From the NCBI GenBank assembly GCA_965153355.1, contig OZ231128.1, forward strand, positions 28,086,001 to 28,150,000: DNA of 64,000 nt. Direction: 5' to 3'. Position 1 is the stretch's first letter. Every line of letters begins with the position of its first letter. The position numbers were made by a program, and so were the translations under genes. Shown here in pieces: positions 34,770 through 47,221 of the stretch. The notes under the pieces are model-generated. The model had not been told where the DNA came from. It ran no database searches and saw nothing but the letters and a program-made list of their open reading frames with translations. This stretch comes from Flaccisagitta enflata. Lineage: Eukaryota > Chaetognatha > Sagittoidea > Aphragmophora.

Positions 34770-35300
34770 GGTTTTCATATCATTTGTTTTTGGTAGAGTC
34801 GTAGAGATACCAACGGACTGGATACACTCGGAAATATTGTGATGGTTACGTAGTACATACATAGTACATGTAAAAATGCAGATGAATGCCGTATATAGAA
34901 ATGCAGATGAATGCCGGATTGCACCAGGACCGCAAGCCTTTGGCTTTCCTTTTCTGGTTAACTTGAACTTGAACTTGAATTCACCAAGACATTCGCATAT
35001 TCAGGAATAAGTAGACAAATAATAGAATAAAGATGAACAGACAGACAAACTGACTAACAGGTAGGAGTGCCAGATTCTACCGTGTAATCGGTCCTTCTTC
35101 TTCTTTTTTCTTTTTTTAATCTTCCCTTCGATTCTCTACCGACTCGATTTTAGTTTTCTTTGGGGACGACTTTTAGTGAACCTTGGGGAATCCGTTGAAT
35201 GAGCGGGGAGGCAGACTTGGCGATGGCTTTTAAATTCAAGGGTGTCAGATTCGCCTTGAAAGCCACCTTCAAGTTATGCTACACATCGCAGGCTTTTCAT
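34770..35300. other. No gene recognised
   Basis: Contains a 20-bp direct duplication (AAATGCAGATGAATGCCG at about 34874 and 34899) and otherwise unremarkable sequence. Confidence 0.5.
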
Positions 35301-35305
35301 CAGTT

Positions 35306-35577
<272 letters not shown>

Positions 35578-35664
35578 TCTCAATAAAGGGCGTAGTTCAG
35601 GCACTCCGACACCGGCACATCTCCTTCTATTCCCCCCTTCACTAACAACTCCATGACTTTTCAA

Positions 35665-35810
35665 ACTGATTACAATGTGTGATTAGGTTTTCTTCATTTC
35701 ATAAGCCATATATTGCACATTCATTCTCCCCCCCCCCTCACTAACTGATTATAATATGTGACTAGGTTTTCTTCATTTCATAAGCCATATTTGGCAAATT
35801 CATTCTCTCC
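35665..35810 (+). repeat. 79-bp tandem duplication
   Basis: ACTGATTACAATGTGTGATT...CATTCTC at 35665 recurs at 35744 with few changes; the shared core is GGTTTTCTTCATTTCATAAG. No gene is seen from here to 36425. Confidence 0.8.
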
Positions 35811-36425
35811 TTCCCCTCACCTTCCCTCTCCCATCCCCTCACTTCTCCCCCCCCCCACCCGCTCTCCTCGGCATCGACTACAGTTCTCGACCCGGTTCTA
35901 TATTTCATCTTTAACTTGATTCCAAAATTTTCATCTTTTTCATCTCCTTCTTTGAAAAGGAGATTTTGAGAATTAATACAAACAGAAGTCAGCTGAGAGC
36001 CTCAGATCATATTCAAATCGTTGGGGGCGAAGAATTCAATGGCGAAAATCGAAAGAAAAAAAAAAGCTAATGAGGGAAAAAAAGAGAGAAAACAAGGCCA
36101 AGTAGATCAACACGTGCGCCCAGTGGATCGTACAACAAATGACTTGTGACAACATTGCTTTATGAAAAAAATACATTAGAACAAAGGATGAGAGTCTTGG
36201 GAACTCTCAATGGTGCGTATTTCGGACCCCTCACAACTATTCGTAAAAAACATTAATAAACGAATGCGTTACCGACCTGCTGACCGACCAACCGACCAAC
36301 CAAAGGACATAGCCTTTTATAGACGTGGCAGGGTTTAGTTCACGGTAGATTCAGCTACGTGATAAGCTGAAGTACTGCAAGGAAAAAAATGTAAAAAAAA
36401 TATGGAACAAAAACAAAAACAAACC

Positions 36426-36521
36426 AAAAATGAAAATGAAAATGAAAATGAAAATGAAAATGAAAATGAAAATGAAAATGAAAATGAAAATGAAAATGAA
36501 AATGAAAATGAAAATGAAAAT
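36426..36521. repeat. (AAAATG)n hexamer repeat
   Basis: About 16 perfect AAAATG units. No gene is seen from 36540 to 37300 either; that stretch holds only short duplicated phrases (CCATCAAATCCCAC at 37045 and 37117). Confidence 0.9.
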
Positions 36522-37304
36522 GAGAAAAAAGAAAAAGAAAAAAAAAAACCGAAAGAATGACTCAACATCGTCATTGTATGGTATGAGTGGCTGAGCAATA
36601 GGTTATTTTTAGGATTCAAGGAATAAGCGCAACTTGCATGAAAGTTGGACAACATCACTACTTTACACTAAATTATGGACAAGAGCCTTTGAAGCTCTTT
36701 ATGGTGTTTAATACGGACCCATCACAACAATCCTAGCTTACAATCATCTCTCTATATTTTTCAGAAGCATCCTTGCCACTTCGTGTGACCTCCAATCCCC
36801 ACCCAGCCGCCATCCAGCCCCCCTTCCGACTTCCCCCCAATCACCCCCACGTTCTTGAGAATAAGACAGGTTGGCAAGTGGTTGAGATACGATGAGTGAG
36901 AAAAGTGAGAAAATGAAATTGAAGAATAGAAAAAAACTGGAATGCAAGACGAAAGTAAAGTGGAACAAAATATGCACTGTGGTGTGGTGTGCCTTGAAGA
37001 CTTTGGTTGTCATGAAGAGCTTCAGAGCAATTTGACCAACACAGTCCATCAAATCCCACTTTAATGGGGAAAAAACACCTACCACCACCTAATTCCACTC
37101 AACCCACCTATGCGGTCCATCAAATCCCACCCTGATGGTGAAAAAACACCCACCTATGTAGTCCGTATTGATGACTGATGTATCTGGGTAGCATTGGTGG
37201 TTATCCTTCAGTGAAAATGCTTCCTCGAAGAAATAAAGCAGATTAGGGGAGAGACGGAAGACATCCCAAAAGGCGGATAACACAATCTCATGGAAAGAAA
37301 GACA

Positions 37305-37407
<103 letters not shown>

Positions 37408-37486
37408 TGTCTTTCAATATTTGTCTCTCTCGATCTTTCTCAAATCTTTTTTTTTCAAATTGAAATTTACGTTTTCTCCAGGCCAG

Positions 37487-37776
37487 TATATAATTGAGTT
37501 CCTCCCCCCCCCCCAGGGGTGAGGGAAATCAATGGTTTGGAGATGGGGAAGGAAATCAAAGGGCAAAAAAAATAAAAAATAAAAAATGGGGGGAAAATAA
37601 AACTTTTGACAGCACCAAATCATAACAACTAGTTAATAAAAACCCAACACTATTTAAACCTTAACTACACTCTCTTATTGCTTTATGGGGAAGAAAATCA
37701 TAGATTTTAAAACGTGACGCGTCGCGGGGAAGAAAATCAAAAGGGGGGGGGGAATCAAAATCGAGTCAATTATATA
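37487..37776 (+). mobile_element. G-tract MITE, copy C (best preserved)
   Basis: Ends GTATATAATTGAGTTCC and the complement GTATATAATTGACTCG, with poly-C/poly-G tracts near both ends, internal GGGGAAAATAAAACTTTTGAC and GACGCGTCGCGGGG. TA dinucleotides surround the ends. Confidence 0.75.
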
Positions 37777-37932
37777 CACCCGTTTTTCTCATCTTTCAGG
37801 AACTGTTTGTACATCTAATATCGTCCATCATTCGCTGCCTCTCGACATATATGCTAAAAATGCGAGTTTACTGATAAGGAACAACACTTAATTCTTTAAC
37901 TCACCATATACTGACCTGACAAGTATGCGTGT

Positions 37933-38118
<186 letters not shown>

Positions 38119-38231
38119 GAGGGGAATTTTTTTTGCTTTTTTAGATCAATGTACTGTCCAATTTTTGGTAGTCTTGTTTTAAGGAGCGGATGAATAATTT
38201 GAAAGCCTGAAAAGTATGACTATGAGGAGTA

Positions 38232-38430
38232 ATTTATTTCTCGAACCCACCTTTCTTTGAAAATCGGTACCAGAAAAGGTGGATTAGACCAATATAAAGG
38301 TGGGGAACACGCTGGTGAGGTCAAAATTACCAAAAAACGCCATCTTATGGCTGCGCCTTCCACCTCAGGCCCGGTATCGCGCATTTTTTGCATTTTTTCG
38401 CTTTTTTGCTCTCATTTTGGCCATAAAACA
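38232..38430 (+). repeat. Left terminal inverted repeat of the transposon
   Basis: Pairs with 44290-44480. Identity is high for the first 160 bp and then fades around CATTTTTTCGCTTTTTTGC. The conserved GGCCCGGTATCG box inside and again at 38532 is a candidate transposase-binding site. Confidence 0.85.
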
Positions 38431-38871
38431 GATGTCAGCGGTAACAATTGGTTTGAAAACAATTCAGAAATGTTTTCTGTGACTGTAGATTTGATTTTTT
38501 CATGCATCCAGACCCTCATGACCAATTTTTAGGCCCGGTATCGAGTATAAATTGGTATTTTTTCGCTATTTTCCACCTAATCATCCCAACCCTACGTGAA
38601 GAGAGGCGTGGGTTGATCTTGACCCGATGTAACCTATCTGATAACCTATCTGATAACCCTCCATATTGCAAGATTAATAGCTTTGGCACATTTAACCTTC
38701 TTTAAAATTCTCACAATCATTGATTAAACATGATCAAATTTGAATGATTATGGTATAATTAACCAACGAGTAAAAATGAGAACATCTTTTACACAAATAA
38801 AAAAATTAACATGTAAAATTGAACAATAGAATTGAATAATATTGAGTAAAAGACGCTAACAGCACAGCCTG

Positions 38872-40257
38872 TCAATTGACTAACAAAAGACCAAAGAAAA
38901 TGACGATGAAAGGAAGAGCAGCAATCACACAAAGCGACAAGACAACAAGGTTGGGCTGAAGCGCCCTCTGCATCGCAATAGCAGCCGATTTCCGCTTATC
39001 CTTGAATTTCTGTCTTTGGAGGGCAACATGGTGGAACATGCCGGCGCGGGAAGCAGGATTGCGAGGCCCAAATGACTGGATTTGAAAGTTGAAGCAAGAT
39101 TAGTATTACCGGTAAAATAGGGTCTGCAAATTTAAGGAGAAGAATATGAATTAAAGAAATACAAGAAAAATTAAAAAAAAAACATTGTGAACCTTGAATA
39201 GTTCTGCCGTCCGACATCCCCGTTCAGCGCTGTCATTGACTCCATGCATGGCGTTGACAATCTTCTTGAAGGCGAGAAAAGCCTCATCCTTCTCCCAATC
39301 CGACGGCTTTTGCAGTAGCCACTAAGTCGACTTACCAATTTGATCAAAGAAAACCAAACTTTGGGGGCCAACAAGATGATGAAGTTTGGTGGTCTTCTTA
39401 AGGGTGGGAAAGTCTGGTTTGCCTGGTTCAACGGCGGCGCGATCTTCACGTCCCATCTCAACAGTGATGGCTGCAGCAAGAGCTGCCAGAGTGTCGTCAT
39501 CTGCCTCCCGAGAGAAAAGGGCAAGCGGAATCAGGCGTTCTCCAAGCCACCAGCTCTGACGCTCCAACACTGTCAATCCAGCATCGGCGATATCCTTGTC
39601 AAACCTGATTAAATAGATATCAAATTTGAGGCAAGATTGCAACAGGTAATCAGTGAAATACATAATCCATTGTTGCAAATAAAGAAAGAAAATTAGTTGC
39701 TAAAGATCAATCTTAATAGCATTACAAAGCATACATAAAAGCTTACTTCTTGTATCGATAGAGGCGCTGCAACAGCTTCAAGTCCTGAACTGCCGCTTCC
39801 GCCGCGTAGTCAGCAGTAAACCAAGGAACTACATAAAGAGTGAGAAAGAAATGACAAAGGCGGCGAATACCAGCCTTTTCCTCAGGCGTCATGGGAAAGT
39901 GGTCCTGGAGGATGAAGGCTTTCAAAGCGTAAATGATCCTCATCATAAAACGAGCCTTGACAGTTGGCGCAGGATCGCAAAGGGAAATCTTGTCCCGGAT
40001 TCCCGTGAGAAACTGTAAAATGAATAAGCAGGTGAGTTAATGATGCTCCAATGGGCAAGGAGACTATAGCTAGGTATTAGGATGTTACATTATCTACAGA
40101 TTAGGATCTATTCTAAGGACGATGGTCTACTTCTAATAGTATACAAACTATTTCTATTTAGAAATAGATAAAAAGACTTACACAATTGTACCGTTGCGGG
40201 CTAATGTAAAAAAAGGAATAAGAACAAATTAAATGTTTGTGAGTGTGTGTGTATGTG

Positions 40258-40342
<85 letters not shown>

Positions 40343-42680
40343 ATCGTTGTCATATGTTTTGTAAATTGAGACATCTTTCTCAACTTTACCTCAGCCAGCT
40401 CCATGAATTCGTCATAGTCTCCCCGCTGAAACGATTTTCCTCCCGTTCGTGCTTCTTTTGAAACAAAGTGAAAGTCCGCGATGCAATCGTCGAATGAATC
40501 ATCGGCGTCAAACAGTTTGGGGCATTCAGACGCAGTGAACTCGCATTTGACACTGTCTTGCTTTCCCCACCACTCGCGAAAGTCTTTGCAAAGTTTCTCG
40601 CCCGGGCAGACGCTTTTTTGAGGAAAGACGGCGGCCCAAACACCTCTGGTGACAAGCTCAAATATGTGGTGGCGGCACGCACACCACAAGAGAGGACGAC
40701 CAAGCTGCAACTCGATACGCGTGCAAGCTCCTGCAGCAACAAATAGATATGAATAATGAAGCAAGATTATTTCTACTCTCCCTCAGAATGTAAGAATTTA
40801 TTTGGACGTAAAATGTAAATAGAATTGTAGACTCATTAACCTTGGTGAACGCCTGTGTTTGACGCCGTTGTGTCAAATGACAACGCCAAAAGCTTCGCCA
40901 AAAGATGGCACTCAACCAGTCGTTGCCAAACAATTTGGAAAGTTTCGAAGCCTGATTATAAATGGTCTTTTTTTAAAACATGAGTAATCAACAACAAAAT
41001 GCAAATTATGGTTTTGTTAGTGGTTCATCTTTACATTTTCAATTGAGCAACAATCAAACATTCCACATTTTAGCAAATTTATTCATCACCAAGGCAATAA
41101 CAAATACACAAACAAAGCAGGGCAAAACAAAAGTGATGTACAAAGGAGATGAAAAATATCAAAAAGATAAGGACAGAGTAGGAAACAGAAACATACTTTT
41201 TTTATATTTCATACCAGTGGAATTTTCCGCAATTTGGATGCCAAGTTGACGTTCGCCGCTGACACCGGAAACGATGACAGGAAGATGCTCCTTTACTTCC
41301 CCTCCTTGAAGATGTCCCATCTTGGACCGCTTCCCGTCGAAATGGCAGGTGACATGGTCGTCATATTCGGCGTTGTTGACGTCATCCTCCACGTGCAGCC
41401 GTTCTTCCTCGCGAATTCGGTAGATGGTGCTGAGACTGAGGGTGATGTCTTCAATTTTGCCCCCTCCCATTATCACCAACTCTGTCAGCAGCTCGAGGAA
41501 AGCGACGTCGGTGATGCGGTTTTTGTCTGCCCATCGCGCGAGATTTCGAATCCACTCTTTGTCGATGAAAGTAAGCGCGAACGAATTGGGTTTTTCAAGC
41601 TTTGGTGGAGGACCCGGGAAAGGAATGTCTTTGGGGTCGCCATCACCTTCTTCCGCTTCATCATCCACTTCCATACCGACTTCTCTCAAAAGGTCATCAG
41701 CTTCCTCAGGATTGACCGTCTTTCCAAAGTTCTTCAAAATAGAAGAGAAAAGTATGATCCTTTACTAAGTTATGCGCTTGTTTTTCTATACTTCTTTTAT
41801 CTTTCTTTCTATCTTCCTTTCTTGCTTTCTATCTTTCTATCTTTCGACATTTCTCTCAATCTTTTCTCCTCTTTCTTTCCAAGTCTCTACGTTTTTTTTT
41901 TCTCTCTCTCTATCTTACAACGTTTCATTCAATCTTTCTTTTTTTTTCATTCAATCTTTCTTTCTTTCATTCAATCTATCTTTCTTCCTTTCTTTCATTC
42001 GTTCATTAAATCTTTCTTTCTTTTTTCTTTCCTTTTTGGGCAGCGGCCCCGAAGGGGCAGATGACCTATGCTTTCTCACATAGGGGAAATTTCTCCTTCT
42101 CCTCCTTCTCCTCCTTCTTCTTCTTCTCCGTCCCCCCCCCTTGAGGCCCAAATTCTCGTCTCGAGGCCCAAATCCCAGCCATGAGGCTCAAATCCCAGCC
42201 TCAGGGCTCAAATCCCAGCCTTGAGGCCCAACTTCCAGCCTCAAGGCTCAAACCAAAGCCTCAAAGCCCAAATCCCAGGCTCAAAACTCAAATCCCAGCC
42301 CCAAGGCTCAAATTATAGTCTCTAGCCCCAAATCCTAGCCTCAAGGCTCAAATTCCAGCCTCCAAGCTCAAATCCCAGCCTTGAGGCTCAAATCCCAGCC
42401 TCAGAGCTCAAATCTCAGCCTTAGGACCCCAAATATAGCCTCCAGGCTCAAATTCAATCGTTAAGGTTTGAATAAAAACAGCATAGGTCATCGGTCCCTT
42501 CGGGGCCGCTGCCCCTCTAACCACCTCACACCCACAAACGCTCACATAGGGGCATCGGGTACCGCTGACCATTTAACGCTTTTGCGACTATTTCTTTCTT
42601 TTTTTTTCTTTCCTTTTACTTTCTTTTTTTTTCTTTTTTTTCTTTCCTTTTTTTCTTTTTTCTTTCTTTCTTACTTTTTT

Positions 42681-42744
<64 letters not shown>

Positions 42745-42788
42745 TCCTTCTGTCTTTCTTTCTTTCTTCCTTTTTATCTATCTTTTTT

Positions 42789-42854
<66 letters not shown>

Positions 42855-42887
42855 TTTTTATCTATCTTTCTATCAATCTCTTTGTCC

Positions 42888-42976
<89 letters not shown>

Positions 42977-43372
42977 TTTTTGAGTTTTTTCCCTTACCTC
43001 CTTTTCTTCCTCCCATTTTTGCTTTTGCAATGCCCGCCGTTCCACCTCTTTCAGACGTCTTTCATCTCGTTGCTGCTGCTCCTGCATCTCAAGCTGATGG
43101 ATTCGATCTACGCCTGACATCCTAGCGACACCAGCACGCTCACCACGAATAACCTGAAGCCACTTCAGATCCGAGTCTTCCGTCGAGTTGTCAGTCGCCG
43201 TTTCGTGGGCTTTTGGAGCGCTGGCATCGAAATATTTTGCCATTTCAGAGAGGAAGTTGTCGCGTTTTTGCTTGAAATCCTTCTTGAAACTTCCATCCTT
43301 TGCGTAACGGCGAGATTTGTTGACTTTGTTGACGTTTCTGAACAAAACATGAAGTTGGTAACTAGTATGATA

Positions 43373-43461
<89 letters not shown>

Positions 43462-43805
43462 CGGATATATGCTTTTGTAACTTTTTGCCAACACCTTTTT
43501 TTTCTTACTGAACTCGGTAATTACCTGAACAATATATGCAGATCTGATATCCGGTTCTCAATGGTCTTGTCACATGCCACCTGAACATTTGAACCAGCCC
43601 ATGATGTCTTGACTGATTCACGTGTTGCATGCAGTGCTTCAGTCAGATCCTGCTTCTCCTCGATATCAGATCGCAAAAAGTGAAAGAGATGAAGAAGGAC
43701 TTCTTTATTCCTCGGCGCCTCGGTAATTCGTAACGCATCGATCGGGAATCCAAGGTCGAGGTCCTCGCACACTTCTTTGCGGCATGATTGACGCCTCTTT
43801 GCCAT
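38872..43805 (-). CDS. DDE/RNase H-like transposase, eight exons, one in-frame TAG
   Basis: Minus-strand exons with matching phases and GT-AG borders: 43525-43805 (ATG at 43805), 42998-43337, 41215-41731, 40841-40951, 40390-40730, 39747-40012, 39193-39604, 38872-39075 (TGA). Total 2472 nt, 823 codons plus stop. The N-terminal 93 residues are basic then helical (unknown DNA-binding type). Residues about 175-207 form a charged coiled coil and 228-239 are acidic. Candidate catalytic pattern: D339 in CHFDGK, D406 in LSFDTTASNTG, C435-H438 (CRHH, the C-x2-H feature of hAT-like and related transposases), E746 in VNDSAERG. I recall this FDTT.SNTG / CRHH pattern from uncharacterised invertebrate proteins but cannot name the family. 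Codon 713 is TAG (39322-39324); no splice choice I tried removes it, and it would cut off E746, so this copy is probably inactive. The last exon adds a 25-residue hydrophobic tail. It lies inside the inverted ends at 38232 and 44480. Confidence 0.85.
40259..40340. repeat. (CT)n in a transposase intron
   Basis: About 41 CT units between exons 5 and 6 of the transposase gene. Confidence 0.95.
42034..42515. mobile_element. GC-end foldback element inside a transposase intron
   Basis: Left TTTTTGGGCAGCGGCCCCGA...GATGACCTATGCT and right AGCATAGGTCATCGGTC...CGGGGCCGCTGCCCC form inverted ends of about 38 bp. The interior is some fifteen units of a 21-bp minisatellite (GAGGCTCAAATCCCAGCCT). The right side is followed by the GGGTACCGCTGACCATTTAA block also seen near other copies. 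It inserted after the host transposon. Confidence 0.8.
42590..42970. repeat. (CTTT)n and (CT)n tract in a transposase intron
   Basis: About 380 bp of pyrimidines: irregular TTTC, (CTTT)n at 42680-42750 and 42788-42852, then (CT)n at 42893-42970 ending about 27 bp before the donor site of exon 2. Confidence 0.95.
43375..43460. repeat. (CAA)n in a transposase intron
   Basis: About 28 units of CAA, in the intron between exons 1 and 2 (43338-43524). Not coding. Confidence 0.95.
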
Positions 43806-44289
43806 TGTCCTAGGTGTAACCCAATTATGGAACGACAGGGCGACGGGACGTTAGGACGTCAGGACGTTGATGATCAATGCAAATGGCGCGTGATTGAGTG
43901 GGCAGACGACAACAACAACGATGGAGCGGTTTGTCGGGGTTGTCAGTGAAACAAACAAAAGAACAGATCTATTCCATGTGACGCATTTCCTGCTGACATA
44001 GCTCATTGTTTTACTCATAATGAATATTCAATATTGATAACTTCAAGATTTGAAATCAGTTTATCAACAAATACAAAAAAATACCTGTTTCTAAAGCAAA
44101 TTTAGTTATTTTTTGTAGATTGAATCAAAAAATTACCGAAAAAATAAGCAAAATGCGTCATTTATGCGCGATGCGGGGCCCTCAAATGAATCAAGACGGT
44201 CTAAAAGTAAACAGCAAGAGTGAATGTACTTAGAACAAACAAGCAGAGTGCTCACTAACTCATTTTCTTTCATATTTCATGAAATATTA

Positions 44290-44480
44290 CTCGATTATAG
44301 GCCAAAATATGACGAAAAATGCAAAAAATGCGCGATACCGGGCCTGAGGTGGAAGGCGCAGCCATAAGATGGCGTTTTTTGGTAATTTTGACCTCACCAG
44401 CGTGTTCCCCACCTTCATATTGGTCTAATCCACCTTTTCTGGTACCGATTTTCAAAAAAAGGTGGGTTCGAGAAATAAAT
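44290..44480 (-). repeat. Right terminal inverted repeat of the transposon
   Basis: Reverse complement of 38232-38430. The interval 43806-44290 between it and the transposase ATG should hold the promoter; no TATA box could be singled out. Confidence 0.85.
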
Positions 44481-44819
44481 TAGCGAATGTATTGTTCGGC
44501 ATGGATTGGTGTCCTCATAGACTAGAAGTAGAAACTTCTTTTGCTTTCAATTGAGGTTTTGTGGTCCACAATGATCGTATTCTTTATCGTTTTCTCCTGC
44601 GGAATGATTCTTTTCTCCGTTTCCTCGCTTTTTCTTTATTCCTGTTCCGTTTAATGGCAAAGTATTTATTTCTTTCGTTTTCTTGTCGAGGTTTCTTTCC
44701 TTTCGACGGCGCGACGGCGGCTGTGAGACCGACTCAGGAAAGGAGAGGAAAAACTTTAACAGACCGAATCTGCCAACTCAGATCTGTCGAATGGCTGCTG
44801 GGACAATGAGCGTGATAAG

Positions 44820-44984
<165 letters not shown>

Positions 44985-45215
44985 CTTTGATAGTGAGTTG
45001 ACACAATCAGGTTAATAGTTAGACAGGCAGACAGACAGGCAAACCGACACACAAAAGGACGACCGAAAGATGGGCAGACAGAGAGACAGACAGGGAGACA
45101 GACATAGAGGACCACAGAGATAGACAGAGTGACAGAGGAAAAGGTCTAGGGAGATAAAGTGAAAGCGGGATTTGCAATTTCAATTTGAGTGCAATTTCTT
45201 TGATTTTTGCCTTCT

Positions 45216-45217
<2 letters not shown>

Positions 45218-45257
<40 letters not shown>
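45218..45257. repeat. (GA)n microsatellite
   Basis: About 20 GA units. Surrounding sequence from 44490 to 45380 holds no recognised gene, only minor GACA-rich runs at 45020-45130. Confidence 0.9.
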
Positions 45258-45379
45258 ACAGATTGGATAAACTGAATGAATTTTTTTTTCTTCAATTCTA
45301 TTCACTTATTCTATTTTTAGGCGCATTTAGTGAAAAGGGGATAATCGCGACTGCGCTTACAAATGGATGACAAGACTAT

Positions 45380-45660
45380 GATTCAGAGTTTCTTTCAATA
45401 GCGTGCACCCGACTCTATAATCCGCTATAATGGTCGGTTGGTCGGTCGGTCGGTCGGTCAGTCGATGGACGTTAGCTTTTTCGGCATTTTCGTGCGTCAT
45501 TAGCATCACTGCTCCTGTCCAAACTCTTGAGTTAGCCTTATTCCTCATTACCCCTGCCCACCCGCGCGCGACTTAGGTAGCCGTGTATGCGGTCTTGTTT
45601 TCTTCTTTTTAGGTCGCGAGCACGCAACTCTGTTACTAAGAGCTACGTCGGCCCGTTGAT
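45380..45660 (+). mobile_element. Hairpin-headed short element, followed by a second head
   Basis: CCCGACTCTATAATCC head remnant, (GGTC)n core at 45432-45460, GCTCCTGTCC and CCGTGTATGCGGTCTTGTT tail at 45596, then about ten bases on a new head TTTTTAGGTCGCGAGCACGC. The two copies are almost head-to-tail. No gene is seen from 45660 to 46055. Confidence 0.65.
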
Positions 45661-46057
45661 CCGGCAGTGCAGTATGGCAAAGAAATGATAATTAGTAATT
45701 TTTTGAGTTTAAAAGATCATGAAAATTGAGCATCCCTTAAAAAAAATGAGTGTTTTGAACATCTGAAAGACACATTACCAGACGCCTTGAAAAAGTTCAC
45801 TCTTTGTGATATAATCCTTTAAGGATTTTTCGATTTTAGTAACAAGCCATACAGATGACGTTATTTTTCCTTCAAGCAATGAATCACTTCATAAGTGGAA
45901 AATCCCCCGCACAGCACCCGATCGTCTAAAGGGGAATCGGCCCACTCATAGGTTACACTGTGCGAAAATCCATTATGAAAAAGAGTGGAGACAAAGATGA
46001 AGAAGCACATTGAGTGGCCCGGTAATGAGGAATAAGGATTATCGAACATTTCGTGTT

Positions 46058-46240
46058 AAGTGCGCGGTGTGCAGTATGCAGTGTGCAGTGGAAAATGTGC
46101 AGTGTGCAGTACGCAGTGTGCAGTGTGCAGTACGCAGTGTGCAGTGTGCAGTACGCAGTATGAAGTTTGCGATGTGAAGTGTGCAGTACGCAGTTTGCAG
46201 TGTGCAGTGTGCAGTGTGCATTGGCAATGTGCAGCGTGCC
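46058..46240. repeat. GTGCAGT heptamer minisatellite
   Basis: About 25 units of GTGCAGT with variants ACGCAGT, ATGCAGT, TTGCAGT; in places a 21-bp higher-order pattern (GTGCAGTGTGCAGTACGCA). The small cysteine-rich frames across it are repeat translation. Confidence 0.85.
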
Positions 46241-47221
46241 CCAAACTATCCGCGGACAAAAGAAAGTTCGAAGTTATATCCACCATGTTTTCTATCCAGT
46301 CTTAAGCCCCAAATTCAGGGGTATGCAGGGACATTCAGATCGTGCAAAGAAAAAGACCCATTTAGTCACTTTTATCATTTAGATAAGTATTGAATAGTGA
46401 GACACCGATGTGACATAATTTTGGACATTAGTCGGATTTTCTACCTGTGGGATTCAAAAGGCAACCACTACACTTTAGGATATTAATGAGAGCGGGATTT
46501 TCATCTCCTTGACATGGATTGGTCCTAACTTCGGGTTCCTGCGCAGTAAAGTGTTATAGTCGCGCACCCCCTCTGCATAGCCCCCAAAAGAAAAACCAAA
46601 AAACCGTTTCTGGGGACCCCAAGAACTATCATCTAGGATGTCTTGGCTACCCAAAACAACATCAGACTAAATCATTTGAATGCAAAATTTAGATAAAAAT
46701 GATTTTTTTGGCAAAAATCAAGCATTTTTTAGCATTTTTGGCACTTTTTCTGTTTGCATAGCTTCCAAAACTTTAGAAAATATCTGAAAAGTGTAGGGAT
46801 ACCTAATATACAACTGCTTTTACCATAACAAGCTAGTTTTGGTTAATATTTTAAAGATTAGAGCAAAAAAATAGCAAAAAAGCAGCAAATTAAACTGTTT
46901 TTTAACATTTTTTCTGCCTAAAATTATCCTAACTACTTCAAAAAAAACTGTAAACTATAAAAAGTATGTGGAAACAGTTAGACCAAATGTAGTTTCGACT
47001 TTTTTAGCAATTTTTTTAAAATATCTATTACTTAAAACTTAAGAAAATAACTTGGAAACAGTAAATTCAGGTTTTTTTTTTTGTATTTTCAAGCCTCATC
47101 TGAATCATCATGACCAAATTGCTTCTTAATTATTTTGTTCAAAGATATGTTATATATGTATTTTCATAGATATCTAACTATTACATATATTTTTACATAT
47201 ATTTTACTATTTTGTAGTTTT

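Larger units (their letters stand above)
38232..44480 (-). mobile_element. Complete 6.2-kb DNA transposon with about 200-bp inverted ends
   Basis: Inverted ends begin ATTTATTTCTCGAACCCACC on both strands and run at high similarity through GGTACCAG, AAAAGGTGGATTAGACCAAT, GGTGAGGTCAAAATTACC and GGCCCGGTATCGCGCATTTT. Both are flanked by TA (38230-38231 and 44481-44482), consistent with a TA target duplication. A subterminal copy of GGCCCGGTATCG lies at 38532-38543. The interior is occupied by an eight-exon transposase gene on the minus strand. Introns carry later insertions: a foldback element (42034-42515) and several microsatellites. The TA target and D-D-CxxH-E plan do not let me place it confidently in a named superfamily. 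Confidence 0.85.

Noticed and set aside
40182-40200. Possible 19-nt micro-exon in the transposase gene (minus strand, AG before and GTAAGT after)
   Set aside because: Including it breaks the frame of the next exon (39747-40012), whereas joining 40390 directly to 40012 is phase 0 to phase 0 and reads through.
43165-43494. Open frame with poly-Leu or poly-Cys upstream of exon 2 of the transposase
   Set aside because: The start lies in the (CAA)n intron; a proper acceptor at 43338 and the upstream ATG exon at 43805 explain the region better.
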